Shown piece after piece: positions 34,942-46,221 of a stretch of DNA of 64,000 nt (position 1 is the first letter of the stretch; each line of letters begins with the position of its first letter). The notes under the pieces were generated by a model. That model saw only the letters and a list, made by a program, of their open reading frames with translations, was not told the origin of the DNA and did no database searches. The stretch is from Aphelenchoides besseyi. Lineage: Eukaryota > Nematoda > Chromadorea > Rhabditida > Aphelenchoididae. The stretch spans positions 9,424,001 through 9,488,000 of the forward strand of contig JAMPIQ010000003.1 of NCBI GenBank assembly GCA_024699855.1. Direction: 5' to 3'. A program made the position numbers and the translations under genes.

Positions 34942-37900
34942 CTAAGAAGCCAATAGAGTTTCGAACTTGTTAACAAAAGCATCGAAATTGCGGCACAACG
35001 AAATGTGATGAAATGTTTTATAGGATAACTGAAACGAGAAGATGCGAAAAAATGATCTCCGGATACTCACCTCACTGACGAGCATCCAATCGACCACATT
35101 CTCCATAACAAGAGAGCGATCGGTAGGACTGATCCCGAAACTCAGATCCAAACGTTGGGCCAACGAAATTTGAGAGGAACCAAAGAAACGAGCAAACTCT
35201 AAAAGAAAACGTCCGGTTTCGCGCAACTCGTATTTCTTTTCCAATCGATTTGCTTCTTCCAACGAGTCCACCTGAATCGGTAGCAAGTAGTCGCCTTTCA
35301 CGAATTGGTTTGTTGAGCTTCTAATTCCAAGTCCAAATTGCAAAACGGCGGCAATCAAATGGTGGCGATCGAATTGACATTTTGAGTAGATATCGTTCTA
35401 AAAGAAACCCATTAGTTTGATGCCAACTTTGCGACCGGCCTCTTGAAGCCAGAAATCCAAAATAAAAATAATATTGAGTAATCCATTTCCATAGACGGAA
35501 ACATAGCGATCAAAACATTCGACAAAAGAGCCCAAAGATCGTAAGTTGAAAACAAAAGCTTTGACTTCGTCGTTGTAAGTCAAACAAAATTTTCGCACAT
35601 ATTCGTTCAAATGCGGATACAAAACACTGAGCGTTGGAGTAATAGTCTTATTCAATTGAAGTGCTCTGATAATCTGAAGACCGAAATTTGTCGATTATTA
35701 TTTGGTAAGTCGACTCACTTGTTTGCGCCTTGCCACCAGCAATACGTCCCAAATGAGCCAAGGAAATGAGCGGAACTGAATCGATTTGTTTTCGGCGTGT
35801 TTACCATAAGCCACTGAATACCAACAACGAGCTTTGACCAAAGATCTCTCAGGACCAATGAAAACAGCACCACTAGGGGTTGACTGAAAGATCATTGATT
35901 CGCCTCCAAATTCCTCGAAAAACTCTGATCGAAATGTCTCTCTAATCTTCGACCATCGCATTTCAACTATTCGATCAGCATGATAGAACGAATAGTCGGA
36001 TTTTTCCATTTCTGTTATACGACGAATTGAAAGCGCGTGACCACTCAACATCTCCGCTTCAGATTCAATTCCGTACTCGTCCAGCACTTGTTGAAGTTTG
36101 GCGTAATAGAAGTCACGGATCTCAACGGCCGTTTTGAACATTTCCGGCTCGTCTAATTCAAATTGCTCGTCCAAAAGAAATTGATCGGATTTCGATTCGA
36201 TTTCACTTTCGGAACTCACGACCTCCAAGATCTCTTCCAATACTCGTGCTTTTCTTAAATCATCATAAATTAAACGTTTACTATCTTGAAGCTTACCGAA
36301 ATAATTTGCCTAGTAAGCGTTGACTTTGATAAGTAGCACGATTTGCACCCATAAAGTCGGGAGTTTCGTGAAAACGTTCGGCTTCATCCAAAGGATCGGC
36401 AGGTTGACCGGTTTTCGGAAAGTCGACGGCTATCGAACATTTGGCAGCAATCCTCTCACATATCGGACTAAACAGGTGAGTGGTGTAAATTGTTCTAAAA
36501 CTTACTCGTAGATTCCGCACTTGTCCGCTGCAATCAAGTGAGCATTTGAAACTCGACCAATTGCATCCTGATCCAAATACTTGAGAAAGAAGTCGACGAT
36601 TCCAGTAGGCTACACAAGGTCTTAGTTATGTTGTTTATTCGTAGCTTACCGCATCAACTTGTTCTTCTTCTTCAACAACTGCGGCTTTTGGAAAGTTCAT
36701 TGGCGGTTCGTTGTGTTCGATGAAAAGATCTGAATCAAAAATAACCGTGTACTCATCGCCGTCTAAATCGCTTCCCGACATTTCGTCGGTATGTGGACGA
36801 GCAGCAAAACGAGGAAACACCACAACATCGCGTAAATGAGACAATTCGGGAACGTAAACAGCATCAAAGAGCCGAACATCGCCAGGAACATGACACGGAT
36901 TCTTACTGATCAATACAGGGCCAATAAATGACCGACAAACATCGGAAGGATTGCAGAGATTGGGTGAGTATTGAAAGAATACTTGTCCAGGATTAAGGTA
37001 ACCAAGTTCGTCGATCACTCCATACATAGTTCGACCAGAAGAGGCAGGAAGCGGAATTTTCAACTGAAAGTTTGAATTAGAAAAAAACTCAAAAGATTTA
37101 AGATGCCTTGATTATGTCCTGACAAATGCAGTAGCGATAAATTGCGTAAAGAAGTTGACGAAAGAATGGTTCATCAGTCAGACGAATTCCGGCTTGTGCT
37201 AACTGCTGAAATCCAATGGAAGAGGTGGTTCGTGTTGTGAGTTGAATTGCTGCCATTTTGTCATTTGTTAACATTGCTAAAACCAACTATTTGGACTCAT
37301 TCTTTTTCGAACTTACCACCCAATCCATCGAGTTCCCGTTCAAAAATTTCGGTTATTCGATTGGTGACTTTTAAGTGCAGTTTTGAGTTCTGATGAGCGG
37401 ACACTTGATCCAAAATCATGATCATCGGACGATTTAAACAGACGGCTGAAGGCATTGAGTACTTGACCACTTCAAGAATCTCCTTTGTTTCATCATCGCT
37501 GTCATCAAATTTCTTCTGACTTTCACGAAAAACAACATCTGGATAGAAGCGATTGGCCAACAAATTTGGCCATTGAACCAAAATTCCTTTGAAGCCTTTG
37601 AAGCGAATTTGAAAACAAGATGGGACGATTTCAAGATCCATGATCGCAGCAATTCTCGTTGCCATTCGTTCACTGATTCGTCCAACGCCGTCGGAGAACA
37701 CGTAGTTCTTCCCGTTTGATGGATCCACGTAATCACTTTCGAAGTCGGGAATCAAACGCCAATCTCTTGGTCGCAATGAAATTGTCGGATATGCCTGAGT
37801 GAAACATTGTCCCATTCGAGACATTAGTTTGGGGATGCTTTTTGCCGCACTGAAATCGCCCATCCAATCTCGAATAGTGTCCACATTGATTAGTTCGTTG

Positions 37901-40002
37901 TCATAGTTCGTATGATCCGCATACATATAACAGCCATGATCGCGAAGTTGAGAGTTAGACCACGCCAGAAATCGAAACTTCAATCCGCCAATTTCGATCG
38001 GTTCTAGAAGTGCGCGTCTAATTGTTTGGTTCACAATTTCGCAGGCATCGCGAGTGTCTGAAAACATATGATTTTATGTATGTTACCAGCGTTGAAACTT
38101 ACACTTTGAATTCCCCGGGAAATGACCACGAATAAAGTTTCGAGTCGACAATCGTTGACCGTTATCATCACGAAAAGTGCAACGAAGAGCGTATTCCTGG
38201 CCAAAATGCCGGACCACTCGATTGGACATCATGACTTGGGGAGGAAAAAAGAGACGTCGATTTGGTGTGATGATCACTTTCTTTACGAGTACCGAGTTCT
38301 TGGGCAAATCGTTGAATCGTGCAAACGCTATGGTAGACGTCGAAGTTTTTTGATTAAAAAGACAATTAAACGAGTGCAACAAAGTGGTCAAACGTCGTTC
38401 ATCAAAGATGCTCAAAAGATCTTCCATCGCCTCTTCACAAGCTTCTTGATTATCCTAAAGAAACATATTGAAATTGTGAACTTGAACTAACTGATAGAGC
38501 TGAGCGAACACGTTCGAAGAATTGCAAGCCATTTTCCAATTGATCCAAGACCACGAATCCACGTTCCATGAGTCCATGTAGCGCATAGTTCAAACGACGA
38601 GATGAATAATCGGGGCATTCAATTGGACGCAGTTCAGAGCCCAAATGAACAAAGCGAACTGTCGAGAAGTAGAGCGGGCATTTGATCGAAACCTGAAGAC
38701 GACCGAGCAAATTGAAGAATCGTGCTAAACATCCCTAAAAGTAAAGGCAAGTAAGATTAACATGCCAATGTTTCTTACATTTTTCATAAAGTTGTTTTCG
38801 TCTTCTCGATGGAAAACCTCGTGTGGTTCGACATCTGATGGATAGGCTTGTGATCGTGGTAATCCAATGGATAGAACGCAACTTCGACCCAAAATTTCTT
38901 GAGTCAAATTCATTCCTTCGATTGTTTCGTAATGCAACGCGCGACTCCAATCCCGACAAGCGGTCAAATTTAACGACATTTTTCCGTTAAAATGTTTCGG
39001 CAACGCTTTCCATAGTTGAGGTGGAGACTTGAAGCGAATAAGAAGTCGGTTTTCGTCTTCAGTCGCATGAAAGGCAGCAACAATTTCACGAATGGAATTG
39101 AACGGCAAGGTTAATCGATAGCCGTCGTATTGAAGTCCCTCATTTTTATCGGGATCAATTGGAACAGCAAACGTCAAGTGGAGCATACGTTTGCTGTACG
39201 AGAATTCCATCCACGAACTTAACACACGACCCCCAGCAACATTGTTGATTGACATCAAAGTGTTGTGCATAAGCTCGATGTTTGAAGCCGAATTCTCGCA
39301 AGTTCGATAGGCCATTCGTTCAAAGAAAAGACTGTTTGATGGCATCGACCCCAAACCAAAGGAAGTACAATCCATCCAGCCATCGAGAAACCTAAGAGTT
39401 CGTATTAATTAATCATTTTACTATTTTAACACACCGTATAGTTTCATTCGGATTAAATAGCTCAAGAATGTTCATAACTTCTAATTGAACTTGTGTCTTT
39501 TGAGTAGCGGTTATGATCTGCTCAAGCATTGCAACGAACAAACGTGGAATCTGACCCACAGTTCCGATCAAGTAGCCAGTGCCGCGTTTTGAAAACTGCG
39601 GTTTATCGAACAAGGCTAAAGATTGATTGATCAACGGCTGAACAGTCAATTTGTTTAAGCTCATCACTTGCAGCATCTCTTCGATTCTGTTCTTCGCAAC
39701 TGCTGGATCCGAATGATCGCAAACAAGTCGAAAAGCCACTTCATACGGGATGTCCAATCGCTCTTCGATGGGCGTACGATCAAATCTAAAGTTTCAAACT
39801 ACAGATATAGGTGGAAATAAGCGACTTACATGTTCACAGCCAAAATGTCTCGTTGACGTCGTCGTGGCTGTCGATGAACACGATCGTTCATTGGATCCAT
39901 TTGCCGACGAATCTCTTCGATCTGCGCTTTCAACCATTCGTCCGGATCTGTGATCGAATCCTCATCATCCGATTCGTAAATCTTACAGATCTCCCTTTGC
40001 AT
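34942..40002 (-). CDS. RNA-dependent RNA polymerase (EGO-1/RRF family)
   Basis: This cellular RdRP would make secondary siRNAs or double-stranded RNA on mRNA templates. About 14 exons run from ATG 40002 (MQREICKIYESDDEDS) to TAG at 34942-34944 and encode roughly 1,490 residues, in the normal size range. Core motifs are visible: FSDGVGRIS, FRIRFKG-like SCFQIRFKGFKGILV, NRPMIMILDQ, GRTMYGVIDELGYLNPGQVF, and the catalytic DxDGD loop GSDLDGDEY at about 36752-36780, with all three Asp present. A C-terminal region beyond the core (35390-36240) is typical of nematode enzymes. Which paralogue class it belongs to (EGO-1/RRF-1 or RRF-3) cannot be decided by eye. An intron-containing tRNA gene lies 229 bp upstream on the other strand. 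Confidence 0.97.
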
Positions 40003-40230
40003 TTTAACAGGAAGTAACCACTCAGAACAATTGTTCGAAACAAAAATGAGCGACTTTGCTTTCCAAAAGCCTCTGTGGTTGCGTCAAAGCCTGTTGTTGA
40101 GATTCCAGTCGATGTTCTTTTTCTCAGGATGGAAAACGAAAATCGTTCATTTTGCACGAAAAATCGTTGTGCGGCCTTTGAACAAACTACTTCTCTCCTT
40201 TGAAGCTTTTTACATGCGGTCGTCGTGTGT

Positions 40231-40312
40231 GCCCGTTTAGCTCAGTGGCAGAGCGTCTGTCTCGTACAATCGTGTCAACAGAAGGTCATCAGTTCAATCC
40301 TGATAGTGGGCA
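40231..40312 (+). tRNA. tRNA-Thr (anticodon CGT) with a 10-nt intron
   Basis: The cloverleaf is readable. The acceptor GCCCGTT pairs with AGTGGGC. The D arm contains AGCTCAGTGGCAGAGC. The anticodon stem is TCTGT/ACAGA with loop CTCGTA, interrupted after position 37 by CAATCGTGTC. The variable loop is AGGTC and the T arm is ATCAG-TTCAATC-CTGAT. The discriminator base is A. The intron position (37/38) is the canonical nuclear one. The tRNA reads Thr ACG codons. Confidence 0.92.
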
Positions 40313-40421
40313 ATTTCTTTTTTCCTAATTTGAATGTTCGTTTTAACCAAATTCTTTAGGGTCATAAAGAATGAAGACTCTTATTTGATTTCAATGGTCA
40401 GATAACAACACACTGTTTACA

Positions 40422-40509
40422 TTAACTTAGCTGATCGGGAATGGGCACCGACACAAAGAGCGGCGACTCGACGGTTTTCTTTTTCGAAATCGGTTTTTGC
40501 GTCTTCGAT
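40422..40509 (-). pseudogene. Separated C-terminal exon piece of a gene split by the RTE element
   Basis: Read on the minus strand, this 88-bp piece continues the reading frame that breaks off at 43650, if the 9-bp duplication GTCTTCGAT is counted once. It encodes a basic end (QKPISKKKTVESPLF ... PDQLS) and a TAA at 40422-40424. This is an inference from frame continuity and the duplication; the parent gene is unrecognised. Confidence 0.45.
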
Positions 40510-40590
40510 CTCAACTGTTGGATTACAAAGATTTATTCGGTTCAATCAACAAATCAACAACAAGATAAAATGAAAGATGGTAAAAGATAG

Positions 40591-42261
40591 TTAATTTGTT
40601 GATGCGAATACTTCGACCGCTTTTTTCCAATCACTTCGGTTTTGAGCGATTTGTTGCCATCCGTTTCCTAACAGATTCAAGTCTCGGCGCCAACGGTGAG
40701 GTGGTCTTCCAATTGGTCTGGTCCAACCATAAGGCCACCAGAAAGTTGTTCTTGTTGACCATCGCTTGTCGTTTCTTCTTGCGACATGTCCGGCCCATCG
40801 AAACTTACGTTTTAATGCGTCGTGAACGGCGTCTTTAAACTTTGTTTGTGCTCTGATTTCAACACTTCTGACTTCATTGCATAGTCGAATGCCAAGAATT
40901 CTTCTTTCCATTGCTCTTTGCGTCGTTGTTAGTTTGGTACGTTCGGTTTTCCGCATCGTCCAAACTTCAGATCCATAATTGAGCGCTGGTAGTACAACTG
41001 AGTTGAAGAGTTGAGCTCGAATTTTGACGTCTTTTGTCTTCTTCAGGACTTCTTGGATGTTTTTGAATCCAAACCATCCGGCCGATCGTCGCCTTCGAAT
41101 TTCCCCATCAATGGTGTGGTTTTCAGAGATTTCTTGATCTAAATAAACGTATTTACTTACCAATTTAATAGGTTCGTCCTTGATCAAGATCCTTCCCACT
41201 TCACAACTTGGATTTGCCATGACTTGCGTCTTTTTACGGTTAATACGAAGTCCAATTTGCGATCCCACGTCATCCAGTTCGTTGAGCATAAGTTCAGCTG
41301 TTTGAAAGTCGTGCGCAAAAAGGACAATGTCATCAGCAAATCGAAGATGGGGGAGTCGTTCGCCGTCAATCCGAATTCCATAATTGCTCCAATCCAACTG
41401 ACGAAAAACGTCTTCCAGTGTGGCAGTGAGGAGCTTCGGTGATATTGTGTCACCTTGTCTTACACCTCGGCTAACAGGTACTTCAATTGGTTGATAGAAG
41501 AGTTGGAATGTGGTGGAGCAATTGGTGTTGATGTTCTTGAGCGTTCGCGTGTATTTGCTGGAAATGTTCTGGTGGATCAGTGAGTTGATAACCGCGTTGA
41601 TTTCCACGGAATCAAATGCCTTTTCGTAGTCTACAAAAACTAAACAAAGTGGCATTTTTACCTCACGACAGCGTTCCATCACTTGGTTTACTGTTTGAAG
41701 GTGATCCATAGTTGAGAACCCAGAACGAAAACCAGCTTGTTCTCGCGGTTGCTCAAACTCCAGTTGCGACGTCATTCGATTGACCAGTACTTTGGTGAAA
41801 AGTTTGTAGACAGTTGGCAAGAGCGCGATGGGTCGATAGTTTCGAAGATCTTCAAGGTCGCCTTTCTTTGGGAGAATGACTGTTCTTGAAGTTTTCCATT
41901 GTGCTGGAACATCTTCGTGCTGTAGGCAGTCGTTGAACATTGATGTCAAGGTGGTCCATAAATGAAAACCACCATTTTTGAGCATCTCGTTCGTAATTCC
42001 ATCGAGCCCAGGTGCTTTGTCGTTTTTCAAACTTTCCACGGCTGCACGAACTTCAGAGACAAGAATGTTAGAGACTGATTCTTGTTCACGATTGTCGATT
42101 TCCGGCGGAACGTCTATTTTAGATGCAAAAAGATCAGTGTAGAACTCTTTACATCGTTTCTCAATGTCCGACCGTTTTGTCAACGTTGTCCCATCTTTTG
42201 CTTTTAGTGTTCGCATTGTTCCCAGTTGCTGTCGGAGTTGACGTTTGCACTTCTTCAGGCT
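40591..42261 (-). CDS. RTE element reverse transcriptase part
   Basis: This is in the same frame as the endonuclease. The annotated Met at 42216 lies 45 bases beyond the TGA and is probably not a natural start. RT motifs in order are KAPGLDGITNEMLK, NYRPIALLPTVYKLF, FVDYEKAFDSVE, SRGVRQGDTISP and the catalytic RFADDIVLF (FADD variant), followed by the thumb and C-terminal domain (RAMERRILGIRL, GRPPHRWRRDL). The frame is open to TAA at 40591. Apart from the one stop, no lesion is visible. Confidence 0.95.
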   Translation of the reverse strand, partial: SLKKCKRQLRQQLGTMRTLKAKDGTTLTKRSDIEKRCKEFYTDLFASKIDVPPEIDNREQESVSNILVSEVRAAVESLKNDKAPGLDGITNEMLKNGGFHLWTTLTSMFNDCLQHEDVPAQWKTSRTVILPKKGDLEDLRNYRPIALLPTVYKLFTKVLVNRMTSQLEFEQPREQAGFRSGFSTMDHLQTVNQVMERCREVKMPLCLVFVDYEKAFDSVEINAVINSLIHQNISSKYTRTLKNINTNCSTTFQLFYQPIEVPVSRGVRQGDTISPKLLTATLEDVFRQLDWSNYGIRIDGERLPHLRFADDIVLFAHDFQTAELMLNELDDVGSQIGLRINRKKTQVMANPSCEVGRILIKDEPIKLVSKYVYLDQEISENHTIDGEIRRRRSAGWFGFKNIQEVLKKTKDVKIRAQLFNSVVLPALNYGSEVWTMRKTERTKLTTTQRAMERRILGIRLCNEVRSVEIRAQTKFKDAVHDALKRKFRWAGHVARRNDKRWSTRTTFWWPYGWTRPIGRPPHRWRRDLNLLGNGWQQIAQNRSDWKKAVEVFASTN

Positions 42262-43470
42262 TCAATGGTGTTGCGCAGCGTCGAGGAGTTTCTGGAGTCG
42301 AAAGTTGTCGAAGTCCTGTTTAACCTCTCGCCGTATAAGCTTTGAAAGTTCAATGAACTCAATCGGGTTGGTGGTGCGGTCCATTTCCTTCCGTTTCTTC
42401 AGCAACAAATGTGTTTGTTCCGTCAGACGAGAAGAATGTTGTGGTTTGGTCATTGAAGCGGTGTTGACGCAGGATTGAAGTTTGTCCTGAAAACAAGCAA
42501 ACTTATCAGTCAACGTACCCTTCAGTTCCCAATCCGTATTGTCGATCTTATTGCGTAGAACATCGGCGTTAAACGTACGTGCTTTGTGGACAAACTTTCT
42601 GCGCTTGCAAAGCATCGGCACATCGAGTGTAAAACGAACCGGTCGGTGATCAGATCCATTGAGCCGAGAAATAAATTCGATGTTAGTTACTAACCTTCTG
42701 TTGTTGATTAGACCGTAATCGATTTCATTTCTGTACTTGTTTCCATTGCCATCCGAGTTGCATGATTCCCACGTCCATCGCTTTGCTGGGTTCTTTTGGA
42801 AGTAGCTATTGATAATGTAGAGATGTTGTTCTTCTGCAAAGTCTGCAAACATCTCTCCATATCCGTCTTCTTTCCATTCGGTTCCGGTAAAGGTCCCCAT
42901 GAAACGTTGTGTAGTTGTTCTCGGACCAAGTTGACAGTTGAAGTCGCCTATTACCATCTTGTGAGAAGCAGGTTGGTCTAGTGCGTCTCGAAGTTCGTCG
43001 TAGAATTGTTCAATGTCGTCCAGTGCATAGCCAGAGTGTGGTGCATACGCTTGAACAATGAGCATTGTCTTCTTTTGGTACAGTTTGATCTTCAATGTAG
43101 CAACTCGATGAGATCGGGTATCAACTTCCATAATTTGGTCAACAATACGCTTGTTCGCAATGAATCCAACGCCTCCAATTCGTCCGTCCGCTGCTCCAAT
43201 GATGAGTTCGTCGCCGGTTTCAGTCCATTTTGTTCTTGATTCCGTGCGTGCATGTGTTTCGCAAAGTCCAATAACGTCGTACTTGAATCCAGGAAGATCT
43301 CGGAGTTGTTCCATCAGAAGATTCTTCCTTGCCGCGTTTTCGATGCCGTACTGTAGGTTGTAGGTCAAGACATGAAGCTGTTGGGAGGTACTCAATTCAT
43401 GGCGGTTTTGTTCTGCAGGTCCGTTTGAAGTCCGTTGCGTCCTTGTACCCGTAGAACGCTGGTGCTCCAA
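42262..43470 (-). CDS. RTE element endonuclease part
   Basis: The 402-codon frame is an APE-type endonuclease that would nick target DNA for target-primed reverse transcription. Catalytic motifs are visible: GLCETHA (Glu), APHSGY, GDFNCQLG, NEIDY and the SDHRPV end. It stops at an in-frame TGA (42262-42264), after which the same frame continues into the reverse transcriptase, so it is the front half of one polyprotein. The N terminus before STSQQLHVLTYNLQYG is not conserved, so the true start is uncertain. Confidence 0.93.
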   Translation of the reverse strand: MEHQRSTGTRTQRTSNGPAEQNRHELSTSQQLHVLTYNLQYGIENAARKNLLMEQLRDLPGFKYDVIGLCETHARTESRTKWTETGDELIIGAADGRIGGVGFIANKRIVDQIMEVDTRSHRVATLKIKLYQKKTMLIVQAYAPHSGYALDDIEQFYDELRDALDQPASHKMVIGDFNCQLGPRTTTQRFMGTFTGTEWKEDGYGEMFADFAEEQHLYIINSYFQKNPAKRWTWESCNSDGNGNKYRNEIDYGLINNRRLVTNIEFISRLNGSDHRPVRFTLDVPMLCKRRKFVHKARTFNADVLRNKIDNTDWELKGTLTDKFACFQDKLQSCVNTASMTKPQHSSRLTEQTHLLLKKRKEMDRTTNPIEFIELSKLIRREVKQDFDNFRLQKLLDAAQHH

Positions 43471-43649
43471 AACGCCAGTGCGGACCCTCTTTAGTCGAGT
43501 CGTAGCGAGTTTTGTTTAAGGTCCGCTTGCGGGTTGCCAGCCCTGGAGTAGACCGGATGTACTTTACGTCGTACCCAGACGTATCGAAGTTGGCCTACTC
43601 GGATGTTCCGAAAAACATCCGAGCGTTTCCCGCCGCACACCACGTGGAG

Positions 43650-44090
43650 GTCTTCGATTTGTGCAGCCTGTTGGAATCGGTTTGTAGTTTCACAGTCTTT
43701 CGCTTTTTTGTCAGGGAAATTGCATTGAATTTGGAGCTACAGTTTTCGATAACACGTCGATTGAGTGTAATCACAATGACTTTAATTCACTTATCAATTT
43801 TCGATTCCAACTTCTGATCTGTGGATCTCATCAGTTCACAGTAATATCCGCCGTTCACGTGCACATCATTTCGTTTGCAACATTCGGTGGACTTTCAGTT
43901 ACAATCAAATGCTCGTTCAATTTTTGTGCTTTCGAAGTACGCACATGAAAACGGCTCGTGATTACATCACTTCTATCTCGCAGTAGTTCAATTCGTCTGA
44001 TTGATTCTTCCAACTTCGCGCAAACTCCAACCACCAAAGTTACTTGTTAGTTCGAAACTATTCTGTAGTTTCTGCGCAAAAGTCGCATTT
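43650..44090 (-). pseudogene. Unrecognised small gene interrupted by the RTE insertion
   Basis: Minus-strand frames here read as a coiled-coil-like protein (CAKLEESIRRIELLRDRSDV, SKAQKLNEHLIVTES), followed by one or two short introns and a basic segment (SLTKKRKTVKLQTDSNRLHK) that runs straight into the retrotransposon edge. Exon phases near the start and at about 43830-43870 do not resolve cleanly, so it may already be decayed. It is divergent from the UGT gene. Function unknown. Confidence 0.4.
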
Positions 44091-44213
44091 TCCTCTTGAA
44101 CAGACCGAATTGGGAAATCCGAATGTTCCGCCTATTTCGTGTTTTTGGTGATATAAAAACCCTAATTACAAGGCATTGATCATCAGTCAAGATTTATTAC
44201 CGAGTTGTCTAGA

Positions 44214-46081
44214 ATGTGGAAATCGACTGTCGTAGTTTCCTCGTTACTCATTCTGCAATTATCCCCTGCTTTTGCTCTACGCATTCTTGTGGTTGGAACG
44301 AACATCGGTTACTCACACATTGCGTTTACGGGACAAGTGGCTGATGTTCTTATGAAAGCGGGCCATGAAGTTGTAAGTTGTGCTTCAGACCGTGATGTTA
44401 TAAGTGTACGATTGAAGGACTTTCTTATTCCAATGATGATGAATGCTGATAATTCAAACGGAACCAAGTTGGCGCGAGTAAAACGTCTGAGGCTTTCAGT
44501 TACCAATCAGATCGAATCGATGATATTAAAAATGGCGGCCTGGTCGGACGCTTTTGAAGCAGACATGGACGGAAAGGATTGGGCTCAATTTGACAATATT
44601 ATTTCATTGTATTGCGAGAGTGCGTCTTCAAGAATATGCAAAAATATTCAAATTTTACTTTAAGGCATGTTAAGCGATAACGCTCTGATTGACGAGCTTA
44701 AAGCTGCAAATTATGAAGTCGCAATGGCCGAAAACTTTGATAGCTGTGGATTTGCACTTTTCCATCATTTACACATTCCATCGACTCACGTTCTTTCCGC
44801 TATTCCATTGGATGAAACGACCGCAACAATCCACGGAATTTCAGTTGATTTCACTAACAGAGCTAGTCCGTTTAATGGTTTCAAGTGATTATCGTATTTT
44901 CCTTATTTTAGTCATGTTCAACGCAAAACAACTTACGCCAATCGAGACTACATACGAACGTATTCAAAACACATTAGAATACTTGAGTTGGCGCTTTCGA
45001 CGGTTTCCAAAGTCGGTTGAGATTGTTGTAAGTTTTTCCATTAAATAAAAGAACATTCGCGTTTCAGACTTCGTCTATTCGTCGCGTATTTGGCTCTCAG
45101 TTTCCGTCTAACGTTGAGCTTTTGAGAGCCGTCGATTATGTTTGGTTGAACACGAACGAGCAACTCGAACAGCCACGAGCTTTGTCTCCGAAGATCAAAT
45201 CGATTGGTGGGATTGCAGTGAGGAAGAGCGGTGGATTGAATGAAGTGAGTTCGATTGGAGAAAAGTGGTGGAACCCGGAGTTTAGGAGATGGAAGGACTT
45301 CTGAGCAACGCGACTGAGGGAGCCGTTTTGGTTTCTTTTGGTTCCATCGTTGACACGACCCACATGAACACAAAGCTCAGAGACCAGTTTCTGGAGGCCT
45401 TCAGTCGCTTCCCGGGATTCCAGTTCGTTTGGAAGGTCACTCGGATCGACGAGTCTCTGCAGTCGGCTCTGAAGGAACATGCGAATGTTCGGGCGGTCGA
45501 ATGGATGGATCAGAGCGGGATTCTCGGTGAGTGTGTTTGATTGGCCTTGTTAAGACTTGGATTCAGAACACACCAATACTCGTGCCTTCATCACTCACGG
45601 AGGACTGAATTCGATCAACGAAGCGGCGACATTCGGAGTGCCGTTGATCACGATCCCCTTCTTCGGCGATCAGCACATCAATTCGGCCGCAGTTGTTTCT
45701 CGTGGATTGGCCGTTGCTTTGGACCGACGGAGAATCTCGGCCGACTCGGTGGCCAGTGCGTTGGCTCGAGTGCTCAGAAGCTCCAAATTCGAACTCACAG
45801 CCAAAGACGTTAAACGCAAGATCGCCACCGCGCCCATCTCGCCCTCCGAGATGTTCGTTCGACACGTCGAGTTCGCCGCACAACATGGAGGTCTTCGAGA
45901 GCTGCAACTTCCAGCTGCTTCTCAATCGCTTTGGCGGCAATTGGGTTTGGACGTTTGGCTCACGCTGCTTTCTGGAGTTCTTCTGCTTTCTGTGGTCATG
46001 TTTTGGTCGTTGAGAGTTGCTCTTAACTTCTGGACCAATCAACTTCGACGGGTGTTTGTAGATAAAAAGAAGTGCGATTGA
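44214..46081 (+). CDS. UDP-glycosyltransferase (UGT)
   Basis: UGTs are ER-lumenal enzymes that conjugate glucuronic acid or glucose to lipophilic substrates. The model has an N-terminal signal peptide (MWKSTVVVSSLLILQLSPAF), the LRILVVGTNIGYSH start of the acceptor domain, VLVSFGSIVDTTHMNTKLRD, then the UGT signature WMDQ, THGGLNSINEAATFGVPLIT and GDQHINSAAV. A C-terminal TM helix (LDVWLTLLSGVLLLSVVMFW) and a lysine-rich cytosolic tail ending KKKCD follow, compatible with ER retention. About seven exons with short introns give about 530 residues, the usual length. A TATA-like ATATAAAAAC lies about 65 bp upstream of the ATG and an AATAAA after the stop. Confidence 0.95.
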
Positions 46082-46221
46082 AGGTCGGAGGTTATGACTT
46101 TGTTTGGCTTTAAGTTTTCAATAAACGGTTTTTACGATTATCGTTGTTTCAAGTCCACGCACTTCGTAGGTTGTTTATTTTCTTTGATAGTGTGTAAATG
46201 AACGTAACAGAATTGTGGCGA

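Larger units (their letters stand above)
40510..43649 (-). mobile_element. RTE-clade non-LTR retrotransposon, nearly intact
   Basis: The element is about 3.1 kb on the minus strand and is bounded by a candidate 9-bp target-site duplication GTCTTCGAT at 40501-40509 and 43650-43658. It has a single ORF architecture, AP-type endonuclease then reverse transcriptase, as in RTE elements. The coding frame is continuous from about 43470 to 40591 except for one TGA. The 5' segment 43471-43649 would be the UTR. Its near-intact state suggests a young insertion. Confidence 0.9.

Noticed and set aside
45563..46042. 159-codon minus-strand ORF
   Set aside because: It is antisense to the conserved UGT signature exon.
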